The position numbers and the translations under genes were made by a program. Of a stretch of 62,493 bases of DNA, positions 25,932-34,188 are shown piece after piece (the first letter of the stretch is position 1; each line of letters starts with the position of its first letter). The stretch covers positions 1-62,493 of the forward strand of contig NZ_CACRUY010000031.1 of assembly GCF_902652685.1 (NCBI RefSeq). Reading direction: 5' to 3'. This stretch comes from Mycobacterium sp. Marseille-P9652. Its GTDB lineage: Bacteria > Actinomycetota > Actinomycetes > Mycobacteriales > Mycobacteriaceae. Below the pieces are notes generated by a model, which had not been told where the DNA came from, made no database searches, and was given only the letters and a program-made list of their open reading frames with translations.

Positions 25932-26834
25932 ATGCGCGGATCCAAGATCCTGATCACCGGCCCCACCGGGCAGATCGCCACTCCCATCGCGATGGCCCTC
26001 GCGGCCGACAACGAGGTCTGGGGCATCGCACGCTTCAGCAACCCCGCCGCACGCGAAACCCTCGAGAAAGCCGGGGTGCGGTGCCAGACCGTCAACCTCG
26101 CAGCGGGTGACTTCTCCGGGCTCCCAGACGATTTCGAGTACGTGCTGAACCTGGCCGTCGCCAAGAGCGGCCACTGGGACAAGGACCTGGCCGCCAACGC
26201 GGAGTCGGTCGGCCTGCTCATGGCCCACTGCCGCGGCGCAAAGGCGTTCCTGCACTGCTCGTCCGCCGCCGTCTACGACCCGCCCGACGACGAACCCCGA
26301 ACCGAGGGCGCCGCGCTGGGCGACAACCACAAGTTTCTGTTCCCCACCTACTCGATCTCCAAGATCGCCGGCGAGGTCGTCGCCCGCTCGACCGCCCGAA
26401 TCCTCAACCTGCCGACCACGATCGCCCGACTGAACGTCCCCTACGGCAACAACGGGGGCTGGCCGTATTACCACATGGAGATGATGCTGGCCGGCATCGC
26501 GATCCCCGTCCCGCCCGGCGAACCGGCCCGCTACAACCCCATCCACGAGGACGACATCATCGCGTCCATCCCGAAGCTCCTCGCGGTCGCGTCGGTCCCC
26601 GCCACCACCGTCAACTGGTGCGGCGAGCAGACCGTCAGCATCCAGGAATGGTCGCATTACCTCGGGTCGCTCATCGGCAAGGAGCCGATGTTCGAGGAGA
26701 GCGAGCATGCGCTTCGGGGCAATCCCACCGATACCACCCTGATGGGTGAGCTCATCGGGGGGACGACCGTCGACTGGCGCGACGGGCTACGGCGGATGGC
26801 GGCCAGGTTCCACCCGGAGCTGGTCGAGGCTTAA
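25932..26834 (+). CDS. NAD-dependent epimerase/dehydratase family protein
   Basis: Extended-SDR protein of 300 aa. The N-terminal cofactor motif is ITGPTGQIATPIA (TGxxGxxG variant), an acidic region follows the second strand, LHCSSAAVYDPP contains the catalytic Ser and YSISKIAGE the Tyr-x-x-x-Lys pair. The C-terminal substrate domain has YGNNGGWPYYHMEMM and YNPIHEDDI, as in sugar-nucleotide epimerases and related reductases. Substrate unknown. It converges with the TetR gene, whose stop is 20 bases away. Confidence 0.88.
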   Translation: MRGSKILITGPTGQIATPIAMALAADNEVWGIARFSNPAARETLEKAGVRCQTVNLAAGDFSGLPDDFEYVLNLAVAKSGHWDKDLAANAESVGLLMAHCRGAKAFLHCSSAAVYDPPDDEPRTEGAALGDNHKFLFPTYSISKIAGEVVARSTARILNLPTTIARLNVPYGNNGGWPYYHMEMMLAGIAIPVPPGEPARYNPIHEDDIIASIPKLLAVASVPATTVNWCGEQTVSIQEWSHYLGSLIGKEPMFEESEHALRGNPTDTTLMGELIGGTTVDWRDGLRRMAARFHPELVEA

Positions 26835-26854
26835 GTCGTTGCGCCGCAGAGCTT

Positions 26855-27430
26855 TCAGTCCCGCTCGGCGGGCTTGACGATGCGGGCCGCCGCTTCGACG
26901 GCGGCCGCGCGGCGGCTGGCGAGGGCCTCGGGATCGCTTGTCGCCAACGCGGGGTCGGGCCAGTGGGCCCACCCCAGGGCGACCGCGAACAGCAGCACCA
27001 GCAGGTGCTTGGGCTCCCAACGCGGGTCGACCTGGCCGGCGGCCTGTGCCTGTTCCAGCGCGGCGATGGCCAGCTCGGGCGGATGCTCGCCGTCGAACTC
27101 CGGCTTGTCGAGCGGAAAGCCTTCCAGCTGTGCCCAGGTGATCATCCGCAGGTGTTCGGGCCGGCGCTGAGCAAGGTCGAAGAGGTCGCCGACGAACTCG
27201 GGCACCGCGTCGGGACGCATCTCCACGGCGCGGAAGAATTCCGCCCCGTCGGCGGCGACGACGTCACGGAAGAGCGTCTCCTTGTCGCCGAAGTGCGCGT
27301 ACAGGCGTTCCTTGCTGGCACTGGCGGCGCGGGCGATGCGGTCGATCCGCGCCCCCGCGAGGCCGTACTGCGCGAACTCCGCGCGGGCGGCGGCGAGGAT
27401 CTCACCGCGAAGTTCGGTCTTGGTTCTCAC
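26855..27430 (-). CDS. TetR-family transcriptional regulator
   Basis: Repressor of 191 aa. The N-terminal helix-turn-helix spans residues about 10-50, ending in the family pattern SKERLYAHFGDKETLF, followed by an all-helical ligand domain. GTG 27430 is preferred over the in-frame codon at 27484 because it begins with RTKTELRGEIL, as family members do, and because TATGCT lies exactly 12 to 7 bases upstream. The inverted repeat at 27444-27465, between it and the divergent methyltransferase, is the probable operator, giving autoregulation and control of the methyltransferase-acyltransferase pair. Inducer unknown. Confidence 0.9.
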   Translation of the reverse strand: MRTKTELRGEILAAARAEFAQYGLAGARIDRIARAASASKERLYAHFGDKETLFRDVVAADGAEFFRAVEMRPDAVPEFVGDLFDLAQRRPEHLRMITWAQLEGFPLDKPEFDGEHPPELAIAALEQAQAAGQVDPRWEPKHLLVLLFAVALGWAHWPDPALATSDPEALASRRAAAVEAAARIVKPAERD

Positions 27431-27436
27431 GCATAC

Positions 27437-27442
27437 AGCATA
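27437..27442 (-). promoter_or_regulatory. -10 box (TATGCT) of the tetR gene
   Basis: Read on the minus strand, TATGCT is exactly 12 to 7 bases upstream of GTG 27430, supporting a leaderless tetR mRNA. Confidence 0.55.
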
Positions 27443-27443
27443 G

Positions 27444-27465
27444 ACAGACGAACTGGTTCGTTTGT
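27444..27465. promoter_or_regulatory. TetR operator, inverted repeat
   Basis: ACAGACGAAC and GTTCGTTTGT flank a 2-bp TG centre and pair at 9 of 10 positions. It lies between the candidate TAGACA (-35, 27441-27446) and TATAGT (-10) of the methyltransferase gene and directly upstream of the tetR -10 box, so a bound repressor would block both promoters. Confidence 0.75.
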
Positions 27466-27471
27466 TATAGT
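27466..27471 (+). promoter_or_regulatory. -10 box (TATAGT) of the methyltransferase operon
   Basis: TATAGT follows the operator directly, 35 bases before ATG 27506, which has its own CAGGAG ribosome binding site. A TAGACA-like -35 lies 19 bases upstream. Confidence 0.5.
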
Positions 27472-27505
27472 GGTCGGGAAACATCAGCGAACAGGAGTGC
27501 CGGCG

Positions 27506-28318
27506 ATGACGACGAACGACGTGTTGGACCAGGAACTAGCGCGAATGCCGCGGGGCGGCCCGGACGCGTCGTGGCTGGACCGCCGATTCCAGACCGATGC
27601 GCTGGAGTATCTGGACCGCGACGACGTGCCGGACGAGATCAAGCAGAAGGTCATCGGCACGCTCGACCGGCTGGGCGCCCGCACCAAGCAGCACGAGAAC
27701 AACGCGAGGGTCGCGCTCGAGCTGGTGGCGCACCTGCCCAATCCGCGCATCCTCGAGCTGGGCGCGGGCCACGGCCGGCTGTCCGCGGAAATCCTGCGGC
27801 AACACCCGACGGCCACCGTCACGATCAGCGACGTGAACCCGGACTCGGTGGCCAACATCGCTGCCGGTGCGCTGGGGAGTCACCCGCGGGCGCACACCCG
27901 CGTGATCGACGCGACGGCCATCGACGCCGCCGACGACAGCTACGACCTGGTGGTGTTCGCCCTGGCGTTTCACCACCTGCCGCCCGCCGTCGCCTGCCGC
28001 GCCATCGCGGAGGCCACCCGGGTGGGCAAGCGGTTCCTGGTCATCGACCTGCAACGGCGTAACCCGTTGGCCACCATGCTGTTTCCGGTGCTCGCGCTCC
28101 CGATGAACCTGGCGTTGGTGCCCTGGTCGTGGATCTGGCCGACCGTGCACGACGGCTTCATCAGCGCCCTGCGCGCCTACAGCCCGTCGGCGATGCGGGC
28201 CCTGGGCCGCGCGGCCGACCCGGCGATGGGCGTCGAGATCCTGCCGACCAAGACCCGGCTCGGCCCCCCGTCGATGAGCGTCGTCTTCTCCCGCCCCGAG
28301 GCCGACCATCGTGGTTGA
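27506..28318 (+). CDS. Class I SAM-dependent methyltransferase
   Basis: Methyltransferase of 270 aa. Motif I is ILELGAGHGRLSAEIL near residue 78, an acidic residue ends the next strand in TISDVNPDS, and motif IV-like DLVVFALAFHHLP follows. A hydrophobic stretch LFPVLALPMNLALVPWSWIW near the C-terminal third could touch the membrane, suggesting a lipid substrate. ATG 27506 has CAGGAG upstream. The 3' end overlaps the acyltransferase GTG by eight bases, so the two are coupled and both are under the TetR operator. Confidence 0.88.
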   Translation: MTTNDVLDQELARMPRGGPDASWLDRRFQTDALEYLDRDDVPDEIKQKVIGTLDRLGARTKQHENNARVALELVAHLPNPRILELGAGHGRLSAEILRQHPTATVTISDVNPDSVANIAAGALGSHPRAHTRVIDATAIDAADDSYDLVVFALAFHHLPPAVACRAIAEATRVGKRFLVIDLQRRNPLATMLFPVLALPMNLALVPWSWIWPTVHDGFISALRAYSPSAMRALGRAADPAMGVEILPTKTRLGPPSMSVVFSRPEADHRG

Positions 28319-29165
28319 GCACACCGACGTCTCGGCGATCATGGAGCCGGGCGCGCGGGTCCGGGCGCTGCGCCGAGTCCTCGACACGGCGACCGATCGT
28401 CTGCGTCCCGTGCTCGGTCTCACCCAGCCGTACGTCGACGGCTTGGAACACCTGCCGCGCGATGGGCGGTTCCTGTTGGTGGGCAACCACACTCAGTTCG
28501 GTTCCGAGATCTATTTGATCTCGGACGCGGTGCGACGGGCGATCGGAAAACGTGTGCGGCCGTTGGCCGATCGCGGGTTCGGGCGCATGCGCGGGCTGCC
28601 CGCCGACCTGATGGCGGCGTACGGCGGCGTCGTCGGCGCACCCGAGACGGCGCGCGAGCTGATGCGCAACGACCAGACCATCCTCGTGTTTCCCGGCGGC
28701 GGCCGGGAGATCCCCAAGTTCAAGGGGGAGGAGTACACCCTGCGCTGGCAGGGCCGCGAGGGATTCGCGCGGCTCGCGGCGGAGAACGACTACCCGATCG
28801 TGCCCGTCGGCCTGGTCGGCGGCGACGACGTCTACCGCAGCTGGACCACCCGCGACAGCGCCTACGGCAGGTTGAGCGAAGCGTTGGGCCGCAGGCTGAA
28901 CGGCCGTCCGGACATGGCGATGCCGCTGCTGCGGGGGATCGGCCCCACACTCATTCCCCGGCCGCGGCGCATGTACCTGCGTTTCGGCGCGCCGATCGAC
29001 AGCACCGCACCGGCGAGTGCCGGTGCGCAGGATTGGGTGACGGGTCTGAAGGACCGAACTCAACGGGCGGTCGAGGGGCTCCTCGCCGACCTCATGCGGG
29101 TGCGTGAAACCGATCCCTACCGTGAGCTCAACCCGCTCGCCTGGCGAAGCGCCGTCAGGCCCTAG
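28311..29165 (+). CDS. Lysophospholipid/glycerol acyltransferase-like protein (LPLAT)
   Basis: Acyltransferase of 284 aa from the PlsC-like superfamily. The catalytic His is in VGNHTQFGSE (NHxxxx with Glu in place of the usual Asp), and the phosphate-binding region is VFPGGGREIPKFKGE. Both have correct spacing for this superfamily. It probably transfers an acyl chain to a glycerol-phosphate or lyso-lipid at the inner membrane face. The GTG at 28311 overlaps the methyltransferase stop. The Glu in the HX4D position is unusual but seen in some bacterial relatives. Confidence 0.83.
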   Translation: MVEHTDVSAIMEPGARVRALRRVLDTATDRLRPVLGLTQPYVDGLEHLPRDGRFLLVGNHTQFGSEIYLISDAVRRAIGKRVRPLADRGFGRMRGLPADLMAAYGGVVGAPETARELMRNDQTILVFPGGGREIPKFKGEEYTLRWQGREGFARLAAENDYPIVPVGLVGGDDVYRSWTTRDSAYGRLSEALGRRLNGRPDMAMPLLRGIGPTLIPRPRRMYLRFGAPIDSTAPASAGAQDWVTGLKDRTQRAVEGLLADLMRVRETDPYRELNPLAWRSAVRP

Positions 29166-29301
29166 ACGGTTCGCGCGCACAACCTCGCGCGCCACGGCTC
29201 GCGACACTGAACCAGTTGCGAAGACACGCCGACGGGGCTCGCCACGGCTTTTGTCTGGGCGAGGGGTACATCGCCCGGCCGCCGATGGCACGATCGACAA
29301 C

Positions 29302-29760
29302 ATGGCCAGCCGACCGACCGCGGCGCAGCGTCTGCGCGACCTCGCGCTGCTGCGTCGCGTCCGTGACCGGATCGACCGAGACTATGCGCAGCCGCTGGAC
29401 GTGGAGGCGCTTGCGCGCGGCGTGCACCTGTCCGCCGGGCACCTCAGCCGCGAGTTTCGCCGCGCCTACGGCGAATCGCCGTACTCCTACTTGATGACCC
29501 GGCGCATCGAGCGCGCGATGGCGCTACTGCGGCACGGTGACCTCAGCGTCACGCAGGTGTGTTTCGAAGTCGGCTGCTCGTCGTTGGGTACGTTCAGCAC
29601 CCGATTCACCGAGCTGGTCGGCGTGCAGCCCAGCGCGTACCGGCGGCGGGCCGCGGAGGGCGCCGACCCGACGGCGGGGCTACCACCCTGCGTGTCGAAA
29701 CAGGTGAGCAGACCGATCAGGAATCGAGAAGCGCCCGCCATCGCGGCGGACCTAACGTGA
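29302..29760 (+). CDS. AraC-family regulator, DNA-binding domain only
   Basis: Short regulator of 152 aa consisting almost entirely of the AraC/XylS DNA-binding domain (residues about 13-112). The first helix-turn-helix is LARGVHLSAGHLSREFRRAYG and the second contains VTQVCFEVGCSSLGTFSTRFTELVG. It has no N-terminal sensor domain and a short disordered tail. It starts at ATG 29302. The VOC gene starts five bases after its stop, so the two may be functionally linked. Confidence 0.87.
   Translation: MASRPTAAQRLRDLALLRRVRDRIDRDYAQPLDVEALARGVHLSAGHLSREFRRAYGESPYSYLMTRRIERAMALLRHGDLSVTQVCFEVGCSSLGTFSTRFTELVGVQPSAYRRRAAEGADPTAGLPPCVSKQVSRPIRNREAPAIAADLT
29753..29758 (+). promoter_or_regulatory. Candidate -10 box (TAACGT) of the VOC gene
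   Basis: TAACGT, within the last codons of the AraC gene, is exactly 12 to 7 bases before ATG 29765. The VOC gene may have its own leaderless promoter. Confidence 0.4.
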
Positions 29761-29764
29761 GCGC

Positions 29765-30175
29765 ATGAACCTCACCATCCACTCCAGCTTCCTGCCACAC
29801 GACAATCCCGAAGCCTCGCTGGCCTTTTACCGCGACGTCCTCGGTTTCGAGGTGCGCCTCGACGTCGGCAAAGGGCAGATGAGGTGGATCACCGTGGGCC
29901 CACCCGACCAGCCCGACACGTCAATCGTCCTCAACCCGCCGGCCGCCAATCCCGGCATCACCGAGGACGAGAGGCGCACCATCGCCGAGATGATGGCCAA
30001 GGGCACCTACGCCATGCTCCTGCTCGCCACGCCGGACCTCGACGGCGCGTTCGAGCGCCTGCAGGCCGGTGAGGCGGACATCGTGCAGGAGCCGACCGAG
30101 CAGCCGTACGGGCTTCGGGACTGCGCTGTCCGCGATCCGGCGGGCAATCTCATCCGTATCCAACAGGTGCGCTGA
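29765..30175 (+). CDS. VOC-family (glyoxalase/bleomycin-resistance-type) protein
   Basis: Protein of 136 aa with the paired beta-alpha-beta-beta-beta modules of the vicinal oxygen chelate superfamily. The first module shows EASLAFYRDVLGFEVRLD and the second YGLRDCAVRDPAGNLIRI, the usual ending. A metal-binding His is present at the N-terminus (TIHSSF). The family includes glyoxalases, dioxygenases and drug-binding proteins; no specific function can be set. It follows a small AraC regulator with five bases between. Confidence 0.88.
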   Translation: MNLTIHSSFLPHDNPEASLAFYRDVLGFEVRLDVGKGQMRWITVGPPDQPDTSIVLNPPAANPGITEDERRTIAEMMAKGTYAMLLLATPDLDGAFERLQAGEADIVQEPTEQPYGLRDCAVRDPAGNLIRIQQVR

Positions 30176-30194
30176 GGGGCCGGCCTCACACGGA

Positions 30195-30226
30195 CAAGTT
30201 CCGAACCTGAACAGGTTCGGAACTTG
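30195..30226. terminator. Perfect 32-bp palindrome between convergent genes
   Basis: Arms CAAGTTCCGAACCTG (30195-30209) and CAGGTTCGGAACTTG (30212-30226) are perfect inverse complements around AA. It lies 19 bases after the VOC stop and 33 bases from the stop of the convergent small membrane-protein gene. A bidirectional terminator is most likely. The very short loop also fits a dimeric protein-binding site. Confidence 0.6.
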
Positions 30227-30228
30227 CC

Positions 30229-30251
30229 GGTTCGTCGGGAGGTTCGTCGGG
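30229..30251. repeat. Direct repeat GGTTCGTCGGG x2
   Basis: Two exact 11-base copies (30229-30239 and 30241-30251) separated by one A, immediately after the palindrome. Confidence 0.6.
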
Positions 30252-30258
30252 GCGGACG

Positions 30259-30513
30259 TCAAGATCCCTTGCTGTAGCGGGTCAGGAACCCGACGGCCGC
30301 GATCGCCGCGGCGGTGCCGATGACGCCCCAGAGCACGAGCTGGAAGACCATCGAACCGAGGAACCACCCGAACGTCATGCCGATGTAGAGCACCCAGAAC
30401 AGGCGGAACGCGCTCCAGAGCGCCACCACGCCGGCGCTGATGCCGAAGTACAGGCTGCGCTGCCGGTCGACCCGGTTGATCTGCTCTTCGATGCTGGTGG
30501 GCACGATCTTCAT
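30259..30513 (-). CDS. Small membrane protein (two helices)
   Basis: Protein of 84 aa with a charged N-terminus and two hydrophobic helices (residues about 22-45 and 48-74), followed by a basic TRYSKGS end. Start ATG 30513 has AGGAAG upstream at normal spacing; the much longer open frame upstream is non-coding in composition. The function is not recognised. It is divergent from the SOUL-family gene. Confidence 0.75.
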   Translation of the reverse strand: MKIVPTSIEEQINRVDRQRSLYFGISAGVVALWSAFRLFWVLYIGMTFGWFLGSMVFQLVLWGVIGTAAAIAAVGFLTRYSKGS

Positions 30514-30696
30514 TGGTTGACTTCCTTTCTTCAGGCGCCGCCCCAGTGGCGTCGTTGCGGGTAAGTACAAACCGCGGCGACGGCTACCGATCCCAACGTT
30601 GCGCCCGAGGACGGCGCTACTGTGGGCGTCGGAGAGGGCACTGTGTGGGCTGGCCAGCCGTAGATTCCCTCCCGAAGACGGAAGGCAACGATCTAG

Positions 30697-31353
30697 ATGG
30701 TCCCGATGATCAACCCAGTCAAGCTCGGCGAGCAGGTGGTCGAGTCGCTTTTGGCGGTGGTCGGCGTGCGCGCCGGCACCGAGGAGCCGGAATTCACCCG
30801 GCGTCCCCTCACCGACTCCGTGGAGATACGCCGCTACGGCCCGCGGATCGCCGCCGAGACGACGGTCCGCGCCGACGAGATGCGCGCCCGCAATGTCGGC
30901 TTCCGGCGGCTGGCCGGCTACATCTTCGGCGGAAACCGCCGCGACCAGACGATCGCGATGACCGCTCCCGTCAGCCAGCAGTCGGCGAAGGGCGGCGAGC
31001 AGATCGCGATGACCGCGCCGGTCGTTCAGTCCGGTTCGGGCGAGAACGGCTGGGTGATCCGGTTTTTCATGCCGTCGAAGTGGACGATGGACACGCTGCC
31101 GACGCCCAAGGACGACGAGGTCCGCCTCGTCGACGTGCCGCCCGAGACGGTGGCCGTGCTGAAGTTCAGCGGCGATCGCGGCGCCAGGGCGGTGGCCGCG
31201 CGCACCGCCGAGCTCCTGACCACGTTGCGCGACAACGGCATCGAGCCCACGGGCAAGCCCGAGGCCTGGTTCTACGACCCGCCCTGGACGGTGCCGATGC
31301 TTCGTCGCAACGAGATCGCCGTCGCGGTCGACCCCGCGGCGGCGGACAACTAG
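30697..31353 (+). CDS. SOUL/HBP-family haem-binding-like protein
   Basis: Soluble 218-aa protein of the SOUL family. It shows the family pattern VEIRRYGPRIAAETTV, a duplicated IAMTAPV motif (around residues 85-110), FFMPSKWTMDTLPTP, and PPWTVPMLRRNE at the C-terminus. Family members bind haem or tetrapyrroles, or act in their handling; direct haem ligands cannot be assigned here. A GGAAGG ribosome binding site precedes the ATG at 30697. It is followed closely by DUF2905 and a methyltransferase gene. Confidence 0.88.
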   Translation: MVPMINPVKLGEQVVESLLAVVGVRAGTEEPEFTRRPLTDSVEIRRYGPRIAAETTVRADEMRARNVGFRRLAGYIFGGNRRDQTIAMTAPVSQQSAKGGEQIAMTAPVVQSGSGENGWVIRFFMPSKWTMDTLPTPKDDEVRLVDVPPETVAVLKFSGDRGARAVAARTAELLTTLRDNGIEPTGKPEAWFYDPPWTVPMLRRNEIAVAVDPAAADN

Positions 31354-31362
31354 CCCGCCGTC

Positions 31363-31587
31363 ATGGAGAAGAGCCTCGGCCCGTTCGTCGTACTGGCGGG
31401 CATCATCATCGTGCTCGCCGGCGTCCTGATCTGGACCGGCGGGCTGTCGTGGTTCGGCCGCCTGCCCGGCGACATCCGCATCGAGCGTGACAACGTGCGC
31501 GTGTACATCCCGTTGGTATCCATGCTGCTGGTCTCGGTCGTGGGCTCCCTCGTGCTCTCGGTCGTCGCTTACCTCTTCCGGCGGTGA
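31363..31587 (+). CDS. DUF2905 small membrane protein
   Basis: Protein of 74 aa with two helices around a polar loop that carries the family signature LPGDIRIERDNVRVYIPL. DUF2905 proteins are widespread and uncharacterised. It sits nine bases after the SOUL gene and seven bases before the methyltransferase, so all three look co-transcribed. Confidence 0.87.
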   Translation: MEKSLGPFVVLAGIIIVLAGVLIWTGGLSWFGRLPGDIRIERDNVRVYIPLVSMLLVSVVGSLVLSVVAYLFRR

Positions 31588-31594
31588 CGAGCCG

Positions 31595-32431
31595 ATGGAG
31601 CGCCGAACCACCCGCGGGGTCGACGCCAGCCAGCTGACCGGCGTCTCGGAAACCGCGCTCCTCACGCTCTACGGACGGGCCCACCAGGCCGGCCACGCCG
31701 ACCCGATCATCGACGACCCGATGGCCATCCACCTGGTGGACGCGATCGACTTCGACTTCGAGAAGTTCGGGCGCAAGGGCCAGGAGATGGCGCTGCGCTC
31801 CCTGGCCGTCGACGGATGCGCCATCGACTACCTGACGGCGCATTCGCGGGCCACCGTGGTCGCCCTCGCCGAGGGCTTCCAGACCTCCTTCTGGCGGCTG
31901 GAGCGGGCGCTGCCCGACGCGCAATTCCGTTGGCTCTCCATCGATCTGCCGCCGGTTATCGAACTTCGCCGGCGCCTGCTGCCGCATTCCCCGCGGATCA
32001 CCGAGCTCGCCCAGTCGGTGCTGGACTACTCGTGGATGGACCACGTCGACACCCGCGACGGCGTGTTCCTCACCGCGGAAGGTCTGTTGATGTACCTGCA
32101 GCCCGAGCAGGCCATGGACCTGATCGCCCAGTGCGCCAAGCGGTTTCCCGGCGGGCAGATGTTCTTCGACCTGCCGCCGACCATCGTCAAGGCGGTCGCG
32201 CGCAAGGGCCTGCGCTCGTCGCGGCGCTACCGGGTGCCGCCCATGCCGTTCAGCCTGTCGACACGCCAATTGGCGCGGCTGCCGCACACCGTTCCGGGCG
32301 TGCGCGCCGTGCACGACGTGCCGATGCCGAAGGGCCGCGGCGCGTTCTTCGGGTCGGTGTACCCGGCGATCTGGCGGTTCGGCCCGACCAAGCCGTTGCG
32401 CGGCGCCTACACGTTGCTCGAATTCGGCTGA
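31595..32431 (+). CDS. SAM-dependent methyltransferase, leucine-carboxyl-methyltransferase-like
   Basis: Protein of 278 aa related to the PpmC/LCMT group of class I methyltransferases common in mycobacteria. It shows the N-terminal TALLTLYGRAHQAGHADPIIDDPMA pattern, FRWLSIDLPPVIELRRRLLP as the cofactor acidic strand, and the typical LTAEGLLMYLQPEQ motif. The substrate is unknown; relatives are encoded near polyketide or lipid genes. ATG 31595 is chosen for the alignable N-terminus. The longer frame from 31487 overlaps DUF2905. Confidence 0.88.
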   Translation: MERRTTRGVDASQLTGVSETALLTLYGRAHQAGHADPIIDDPMAIHLVDAIDFDFEKFGRKGQEMALRSLAVDGCAIDYLTAHSRATVVALAEGFQTSFWRLERALPDAQFRWLSIDLPPVIELRRRLLPHSPRITELAQSVLDYSWMDHVDTRDGVFLTAEGLLMYLQPEQAMDLIAQCAKRFPGGQMFFDLPPTIVKAVARKGLRSSRRYRVPPMPFSLSTRQLARLPHTVPGVRAVHDVPMPKGRGAFFGSVYPAIWRFGPTKPLRGAYTLLEFG

Positions 32432-32434
32432 GCC

Positions 32435-33445
32435 TCAGCCGATCTTGACGACGAGCTTGCCCAGGTTCTTGCCGTCGAACAGCATGTTGATCGCCGTCGG
32501 CAGTTGCTCGAAACCCTCGATGACGGTCTCGAGCGGCGTCAGCTTGCCGTCGGCGATCAGGCCGGTGATCTCCTTGGCCGCCTGCTCCGCCCGGCCGAAG
32601 TGGTCGAGCACGATGAACCCCTGCAGGTGGACGCGTTGGATCAGCAGATTCCCGAACGCGCGCGGGCCGGGCGGGGGATCGGCGGCGTTGTAGCCGGAGA
32701 TCATGCCGCACAGCGCGACCCGGGCGTGGGTGTTCAGCCGCGCGAAGATGGCGTCCATCAGGTCGCCGCCGACGTTCTCGAAGTCGACGTCGATGCCATC
32801 GGGGGTCGCGGCGGCGAGCTGGGCGGCCCAGTCGTCGGCGCGGTGGTCGACGGCCGCGTCGAACCCAAGTTGCTCGGTGAGCAGCGTGCACTTGTCGGGA
32901 CCGCCGGCGATCCCGACGACCCGTGCGCCGTCGGCCTTGGCGAGTTGCCCGGCGACCGAGCCGACAGCGCCCGCGGCGGCCGACACGACGACCGTTTCGC
33001 CCGGCCGGGGCTTGCCGATGTCGCGGATCCCGACCCACGCGGTGAGCCCGGTCATTCCCAGGGCACCCAGGTAGGCGCTCGGCGAGACGCCCTCGGCGAC
33101 CTCGACCGGCATGAGGAACGACGCGTCCGACGCGACCGCGTACTCCTGCCAGCCGAGCAGCCCCTGCACCGTCTGGCCGACCTCGAATCTCGGGTTCTTC
33201 GATGCGACAACCTCGCCGAGGCCGGCCGCGCGCATGACCTCGCCGAGGCCCACCGGGGGCAGGTAGGTGGGAGTGTCGTTGATCCACATGCGGTTTGTCG
33301 GGTCGAGCGAGATCCAGTCGACCCGGACGAGCGCCTCCCCGTCGGCGAGTTCGGGGATCGCCTCCTCGGTGAGCTCGAACGTATTCGCACCGATCCGCCC
33401 CTTCGGGCGTTCGCGGAGGAGGAAGCGACGATTTTGTGCGGCCAT
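32435..33445 (-). CDS. NADP-dependent MDR oxidoreductase, zinc-free
   Basis: Medium-chain dehydrogenase/reductase of 336 aa in the leukotriene-B4-dehydrogenase/CurA-like group. The nucleotide-binding motif is VVVSAAAGAVGSVAGQLAK (AAxGxxG), and no structural zinc cysteines are present. It starts QNRRFLLRERPKG and contains DWISLDPTNRMWI, both typical of the group, which reduces alpha,beta-unsaturated carbonyls with NADPH. It converges with the methyltransferase, leaving three bases between. Confidence 0.92.
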   Translation of the reverse strand: MAAQNRRFLLRERPKGRIGANTFELTEEAIPELADGEALVRVDWISLDPTNRMWINDTPTYLPPVGLGEVMRAAGLGEVVASKNPRFEVGQTVQGLLGWQEYAVASDASFLMPVEVAEGVSPSAYLGALGMTGLTAWVGIRDIGKPRPGETVVVSAAAGAVGSVAGQLAKADGARVVGIAGGPDKCTLLTEQLGFDAAVDHRADDWAAQLAAATPDGIDVDFENVGGDLMDAIFARLNTHARVALCGMISGYNAADPPPGPRAFGNLLIQRVHLQGFIVLDHFGRAEQAAKEITGLIADGKLTPLETVIEGFEQLPTAINMLFDGKNLGKLVVKIG

Positions 33446-33489
33446 GAGCGCACCGTACCTCTACCCTGTACCGAAGGGGGCACTCGAAG

Positions 33490-34176
33490 GTGAGGAGCCT
33501 GGTGAACGCGATGGCAAGGGTTGTGCTGGTGCCACTGGCCGTGATGTCGGTGGCATTCTTTTCAGTCGCCGGAACGGCGAGCGCCAATCCGCCACCCACC
33601 GAGGTGATCACCATCATGGCCGTCGGGCCCGACGGGCAGCCGATCAACGGCTATCGGGACACATCCCCTCCGGGAAACGTCGGCTCGGTCAGCGAGTGCA
33701 CGACGCCGTCGCCGTCGGCGGTGGCCGACAACGTCTACTCCTGTTCGCCCAGCGCGGCCGGCGCCGGCACGTGCTGGCCGTCGACGCCCGGATCGCTTCT
33801 GTGTGTCGACGATCCCTGGGCAAAGACGATGCATCGCTTGACCTATGGCGGCCCGCTCCCGCCCGTGCGGGCGACCCCAAACCCGGAGCCATTCGCGCTG
33901 ACGCTGGACGACGGCACCCACTGCCTGCTGCGCAACGGCGGCGCGTGGGGGGTGCGCGCCGACGGGTACGAGGGCGCCTACAGCTGCACCGGCGCCCGCC
34001 CGCACCTCGCGGTGCTATGGATCCCCAGCCAGGGCGCCGGCAGTTGCATCGACCGCTCGTCGCCCGCGTGGACGGTCAAAGTCGGTGAGCTCGGCACCCC
34101 CGACACCCCCCTTCCGCCGCCCCAAACCCGCACGGTGACCGAAGCGTGGCTGGCCGGGGGCAAGGCCGGTCAGTAA
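33490..34176 (+). CDS. Secreted protein of unknown function, Cys-rich
   Basis: Protein of 228 aa with a Sec signal peptide (residues about 1-33, cleavage after GTASA), then a mature region with at least six cysteines in CTTP, YSCSP, TCWP, LLCVDD, HCLLRNG and YSCTG, and ending in a basic tail. The pattern resembles secreted Cys-rich mycobacterial proteins without known activity. GTG 33490 gives the full signal peptide; ATG 33511 is an alternative that shortens the n-region by seven residues. Confidence 0.72.
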   Translation: MRSLVNAMARVVLVPLAVMSVAFFSVAGTASANPPPTEVITIMAVGPDGQPINGYRDTSPPGNVGSVSECTTPSPSAVADNVYSCSPSAAGAGTCWPSTPGSLLCVDDPWAKTMHRLTYGGPLPPVRATPNPEPFALTLDDGTHCLLRNGGAWGVRADGYEGAYSCTGARPHLAVLWIPSQGAGSCIDRSSPAWTVKVGELGTPDTPLPPPQTRTVTEAWLAGGKAGQ

Positions 34177-34188
34177 GCCCGGGGCTGC

